A stretch of DNA of 8,232 nt from Bacillota bacterium (GTDB taxonomy: Bacteria > Bacillota_C > Negativicutes > CTSoil-072), in NCBI GenBank assembly GCA_017861495.1, contig JAGFXW010000098.1:1-8232 (forward strand), given 5' to 3'. The first letter of the stretch is position 1, and every line of letters begins with the position of its first letter. A model generated the notes under the pieces. That model worked only from the letters and a program-made list of their open reading frames with translations, made no database searches and was not told the DNA's origin. The translations under genes and the position numbers were made by a program. Below are positions 6,172-8,232 of the stretch, piece after piece.

Positions 6172-7902
6172 CTAGTCTTCTTTTTTGTCTTTGTGGAAGC
6201 ACTCTGACCATTTTGAGAGGTGGTGTTGTGCCACTTCCCGTCCGCCCAAGCCAAAGGCCAGAGCGGCAGCGACGGCAATAGCTCCCAGCAGAAGCCCGAA
6301 GGCAAGATTGATAATGTCATTTGCAATTCCCATTTCCCGCAAAGCCATTGCGGCTGACAAGATGAGGATTGCAATTCGGGCGGTAATAGCCAGCAAGGAT
6401 GCATTACCCGTTTGACTAGCCATGATGGTACGATGCGCCCAGTTTGCCAAGTAGAGGCCAATTGCGAAAACCAGTAGCCCCAATAAAATTTGCGCCGCAA
6501 AAACTGTGAATTTTGCCGATAGATCGGTCAATACGGCAAAGCCAAGAACTTCGGTTGTTTGCATGATTGCAAGGAGCATGATCCAGAAGAATACGAGCAA
6601 GCCAATGATTTGCGAAGGCTGCCGTTCTTTTTTCTCGCCAGAAATCAAACCTTCTCTTGCCAAAAATGCATCTAAACCGATACTTGCTAAAACGCTGGAC
6701 ACGAATTGGGTTAAGATCCGTCCGCAAATATATGCGACAAAGAGGATAACCACGGCTGCAAATAGATTTGGCATAAAAGCCAGAATTTTTTCAATCATTA
6801 CGTTGATAGGAGCAAGGAGACCTTGCAAAGTCAGGGCATCCAAAACTGCGGGTAAGAACAATAATAAGGTTAACGCGTATAAAGCATCGCTGATTGTTTT
6901 TGCCAGTGAAACTTGGTTCATATAGGCTGATACTTTTTCATCAATTCCCGAGGAACGAAGCAAGTTGAAACTGAAGGAACGGATAAACCTTGCCAACAGC
7001 CAAGCTACCAGCAGAATTAACAACCCGGCTGCAAGATTAGGAAGAAAAGCCAGCAGTTTGCTAACCATACCGTTTACCGGCGCAAGTAAGCCGCCTAACG
7101 CCAGGGCGTCTAAAATTGCCGGGAGGAAGAAGAGGAAAACCAAACCGTAAACAATATTGCCGACGAGTTGACTTGCCGAACATTCTTCTTTGACGCAGCC
7201 CAGGAATTTGTTTAATTGGAAGGTATCAAGGGCGGCGACGACTATTTTGCGGAGTATTTCGGCAGTCAGCCAAGCAATAACAACCAGTATTCCCGCGCCG
7301 ACCAGGTTGGGCAGAAAAGCTAAAATTTTGGTGATCAAAACGTTGACCGGACCCAACAGTCCTTGTAAAGCTAAGGCGTCCAAAATTGCCGGGAGGAAAA
7401 AGAGGAAAACCAAACCGAATACAATATCGCTTAGGTTTTTCGTCAGTGAAATATTGGGGAGCCGCTGGGAAAATTTCTCATCGATTTGCAAAGAGGTTAA
7501 CAAGCCTTGGGTTGCCATACGTAATACTTTGGCAACCAGCCAAGCTACGAGCAATAACACGATGGCTCCAAAAAAACGGGAGCCATAAACAAGGATGCTG
7601 CCTAACAACAGTTTTATCGGATCAACCAGCATTGTTAAATGGAAAAACTCCAGCAGAGCCATGAGAACAAATAAAAGTACCAAATAATATACGAGACTTG
7701 CGAAAAATTCAGTGACGCGAGGAGGTTTTTCGGCAGGACGTTTGCTGAGTTTACCGATGTATTCATCGACTTTAGCCTTTTCCATCAAAGATTTTGCCAG
7801 GCTTTTTAAGGAAGATGCGAGGAAAAAACCAATAACGAGGATAACTATTGTGCCGACCACGGCTGGGAGAAGTTCACCAAATGGTCGAAAAATTTCATTC
7901 AC
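6172..7902 (-). CDS. Mechanosensitive-channel-related protein with tandem 90-residue TM repeats
   Basis: This is a 576-residue polytopic membrane protein. It opens with a half repeat (LLPAVVGTIVILVIGFFLASSL, about 11-32). Roughly five units of about 90 residues follow, each a two-helix module with a loop. Units two to four are very alike: FLFFLPAILDALALQGLLGPVN, ...GLLAPVN, and LLLFLPAVLDALTLQGLLAPIN, each followed by KILAFLPNL and a helix with AWL or AYI. The first and fifth units are diverged. This is the 'conserved TM helix' repeat (PF05552-type) found with MscS-like proteins. Near the C-terminus LLLGAIAVAAALAFGLGGREVA resembles the MscS pore helix, but only about 20 charged residues follow, so the cytoplasmic beta domain of true MscS is missing. 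I start at GTG 7902, 10 bases from AAGGAG (7918-7913). GTG 7911 is in frame but one base from that site. Ion-channel function is inferred, not shown. Confidence 0.88.
   Translation of the reverse strand: MNEIFRPFGELLPAVVGTIVILVIGFFLASSLKSLAKSLMEKAKVDEYIGKLSKRPAEKPPRVTEFFASLVYYLVLLFVLMALLEFFHLTMLVDPIKLLLGSILVYGSRFFGAIVLLLVAWLVAKVLRMATQGLLTSLQIDEKFSQRLPNISLTKNLSDIVFGLVFLFFLPAILDALALQGLLGPVNVLITKILAFLPNLVGAGILVVIAWLTAEILRKIVVAALDTFQLNKFLGCVKEECSASQLVGNIVYGLVFLFFLPAILDALALGGLLAPVNGMVSKLLAFLPNLAAGLLILLVAWLLARFIRSFSFNLLRSSGIDEKVSAYMNQVSLAKTISDALYALTLLLFLPAVLDALTLQGLLAPINVMIEKILAFMPNLFAAVVILFVAYICGRILTQFVSSVLASIGLDAFLAREGLISGEKKERQPSQIIGLLVFFWIMLLAIMQTTEVLGFAVLTDLSAKFTVFAAQILLGLLVFAIGLYLANWAHRTIMASQTGNASLLAITARIAILILSAAMALREMGIANDIINLAFGLLLGAIAVAAALAFGLGGREVAQHHLSKWSECFHKDKKED
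6608..7417 (-). repeat. Three tandem 270-bp coding repeats inside the channel-like gene
   Basis: Corresponding sequence words recur at exactly 270 bases, equal to 90 codons. The FLPAILDA block starts at 6836, 7106 and 7376. The core AGCCAAG (encoding part of AWL) is at 6998, 7268 and 7538, the last belonging to the diverged first unit. The repeats are in frame and explain most of the length of the protein. Confidence 0.88.
7376..7417 (-). repeat. 42-bp block nearly identical to 7106-7147
   Basis: By eye, 40 of 42 bases match the block at 7106-7147, exactly 270 bases away. The third unit (6836 onward) has the same protein motif but is clearly diverged in DNA. Nucleotide identity, including at third codon positions, suggests recent duplication or gene conversion between these two units. 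Confidence 0.85.
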
Positions 7903-7912
7903 GCAAACCACT

Positions 7913-7918
7913 CTCCTT
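7913..7918 (-). promoter_or_regulatory. Ribosome binding site deciding the start of the channel-like gene
   Basis: AAGGAG on the minus strand is 10 bases from GTG 7902 and only one base from GTG 7911. The usual spacing therefore favours 7902. No in-frame ATG is available near the N-terminus. Confidence 0.7.
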
Positions 7919-7941
7919 ATCTAATTTATTATCCTATTCTT

Positions 7942-7970
7942 ATTTTAGTTGAATATTCAGGCAATTGCAA
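7942..7970 (-). promoter_or_regulatory. Probable promoter of the channel-like gene
   Basis: On the minus strand, TTGCAA (7970-7965) and TAAAAT (7947-7942) are separated by exactly 17 bases and lie about 40 bases upstream of the start codon. Match to consensus is 4/6 and 5/6. Confidence 0.5.
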
Positions 7971-8061
7971 ACATATCTGTTTTTCGTATAGTAGGAGTAA
8001 AATATAATTGTTCAGGGATGAAAATAAAAATGGTTAAAAATAAGTTTTTTTTTCAGAATAA

Positions 8062-8070
8062 TGCTATAAT
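8062..8070 (+). promoter_or_regulatory. Extended -10 promoter of the universal stress protein gene
   Basis: TGCTATAAT is a perfect extended -10 element (TGn followed by TATAAT). No good -35 box is visible in the T-rich sequence upstream, which is usual for extended -10 promoters. The untranslated leader would be about 88 bases. Confidence 0.62.
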
Positions 8071-8164
8071 TGTAAGAAAGCAACCTATTTTTGTGTATAT
8101 CTTAACCGCTTCATGCTGGACTGACAGGTCTAAAAAGAACTGATAAAACAAAGGAGGGTTAACG

Positions 8165-8232
8165 ATGTTCAAAAATATTTTGGTTCCTATCGATGGTTCA
8201 GACTCAGCTTGGAGTGCGCTTCGTTATGCACG
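8165..8232 (+). CDS. Universal stress protein (UspA family), 5' end only
   Basis: Only the first 22 codons are present, running off the right edge. The reading MFKNILVPIDGSDSAWSALRYA is the classic opening of a UspA-family domain: first beta strand ILVP, the conserved Asp of the nucleotide pocket (IDGSDSA), and the beginning of helix 1. UspA proteins are small cytoplasmic dimers, some of which bind ATP, induced by starvation and other stress. A strong AAGGAGG (8151-8157) lies 7 bases before ATG 8165. The gene is divergent from the channel-like gene, sharing a 262-base intergenic region. Whether the protein has one or two Usp domains cannot be seen. Confidence 0.92.
   Translation, partial: MFKNILVPIDGSDSAWSALRYA

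Noticed and set aside
6506..6925. 139-codon plus-strand open frame opposite the channel-like gene
   Set aside because: Several plus-strand frames here repeat the same words (ARASKIAGRKK) only because they mirror the 270-bp repeats of the minus-strand gene. They have no credible starts.
7949..8143. 64-codon open frame between the channel-like and Usp genes, including an internal ATG at 8018
   Set aside because: It has no spaced ribosome binding site and contains the extended -10 promoter of the Usp gene; the peptide looks like translated AT-rich spacer.
8102..8162. TTAACC and GGTTAA pair that could hide the Usp ribosome binding site
   Set aside because: Only six base pairs across a 49-base loop, easily a chance match, with no supporting inner structure.

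Overview
The window looks like chromosomal DNA from a low-GC, Firmicutes-related bacterium. It is AT-rich, with strong AAGGAGG-type ribosome binding sites, GTG and TTG starts, and short hairpin terminators. An HlyD-type membrane-fusion protein in such a background would fit a diderm Firmicute (Negativicutes, e.g. the Sporomusa/Pelosinus group), but that placement is inference; no rRNA or marker gene is present to settle it.

Layout. (1) Positions 1-376 hold the nearly complete end of a secreted, extremely charged Gln/Glu/Arg/His-rich protein, followed by a textbook terminator (385-410). (2) After a 349-base non-coding stretch comes a tight four-gene operon (760-4655): an HlyD/YbhG-like adaptor, two ABC ATPases and one ABC-2 permease. 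The ATPases resemble the N- and C-terminal halves of the fused E. coli ATPase YbhF, so this appears to be a split version of a Ybh-type drug exporter. (3) A small two-helix membrane protein is encoded on the minus strand (4746-4925), with its own terminator lying between it and the exporter operon. (4) Running the other way are a 61-residue excisionase-type HTH protein, an MTH1187/YqgV-family thiamine-binding protein, and a roughly 103-residue protein of unknown function (5126-6095). (5) A large hairpin (6118-6157) separates these from a convergent minus-strand gene (6172-7902). That gene encodes a 576-residue, multi-spanning protein built from tandem 90-residue repeats and ending in an MscS-like pore-helix motif. 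(6) The window ends in the first 22 codons of a universal stress protein, behind an extended -10 promoter.

The exporter genes almost certainly act as one machine: adaptor, asymmetric ATPase pair and membrane domain. The other genes are single or paired housekeeping or accessory genes, several related to envelope or stress functions. I found no phage, transposon, CRISPR or RNA gene. The most unusual observations are the 270-bp internal repeats of the channel-like gene, with two blocks almost identical at DNA level; the asymmetric ATPase pair in which one member lacks the switch histidine; and a Shine-Dalgarno sequence enclosed by an inverted repeat in front of the HTH gene.
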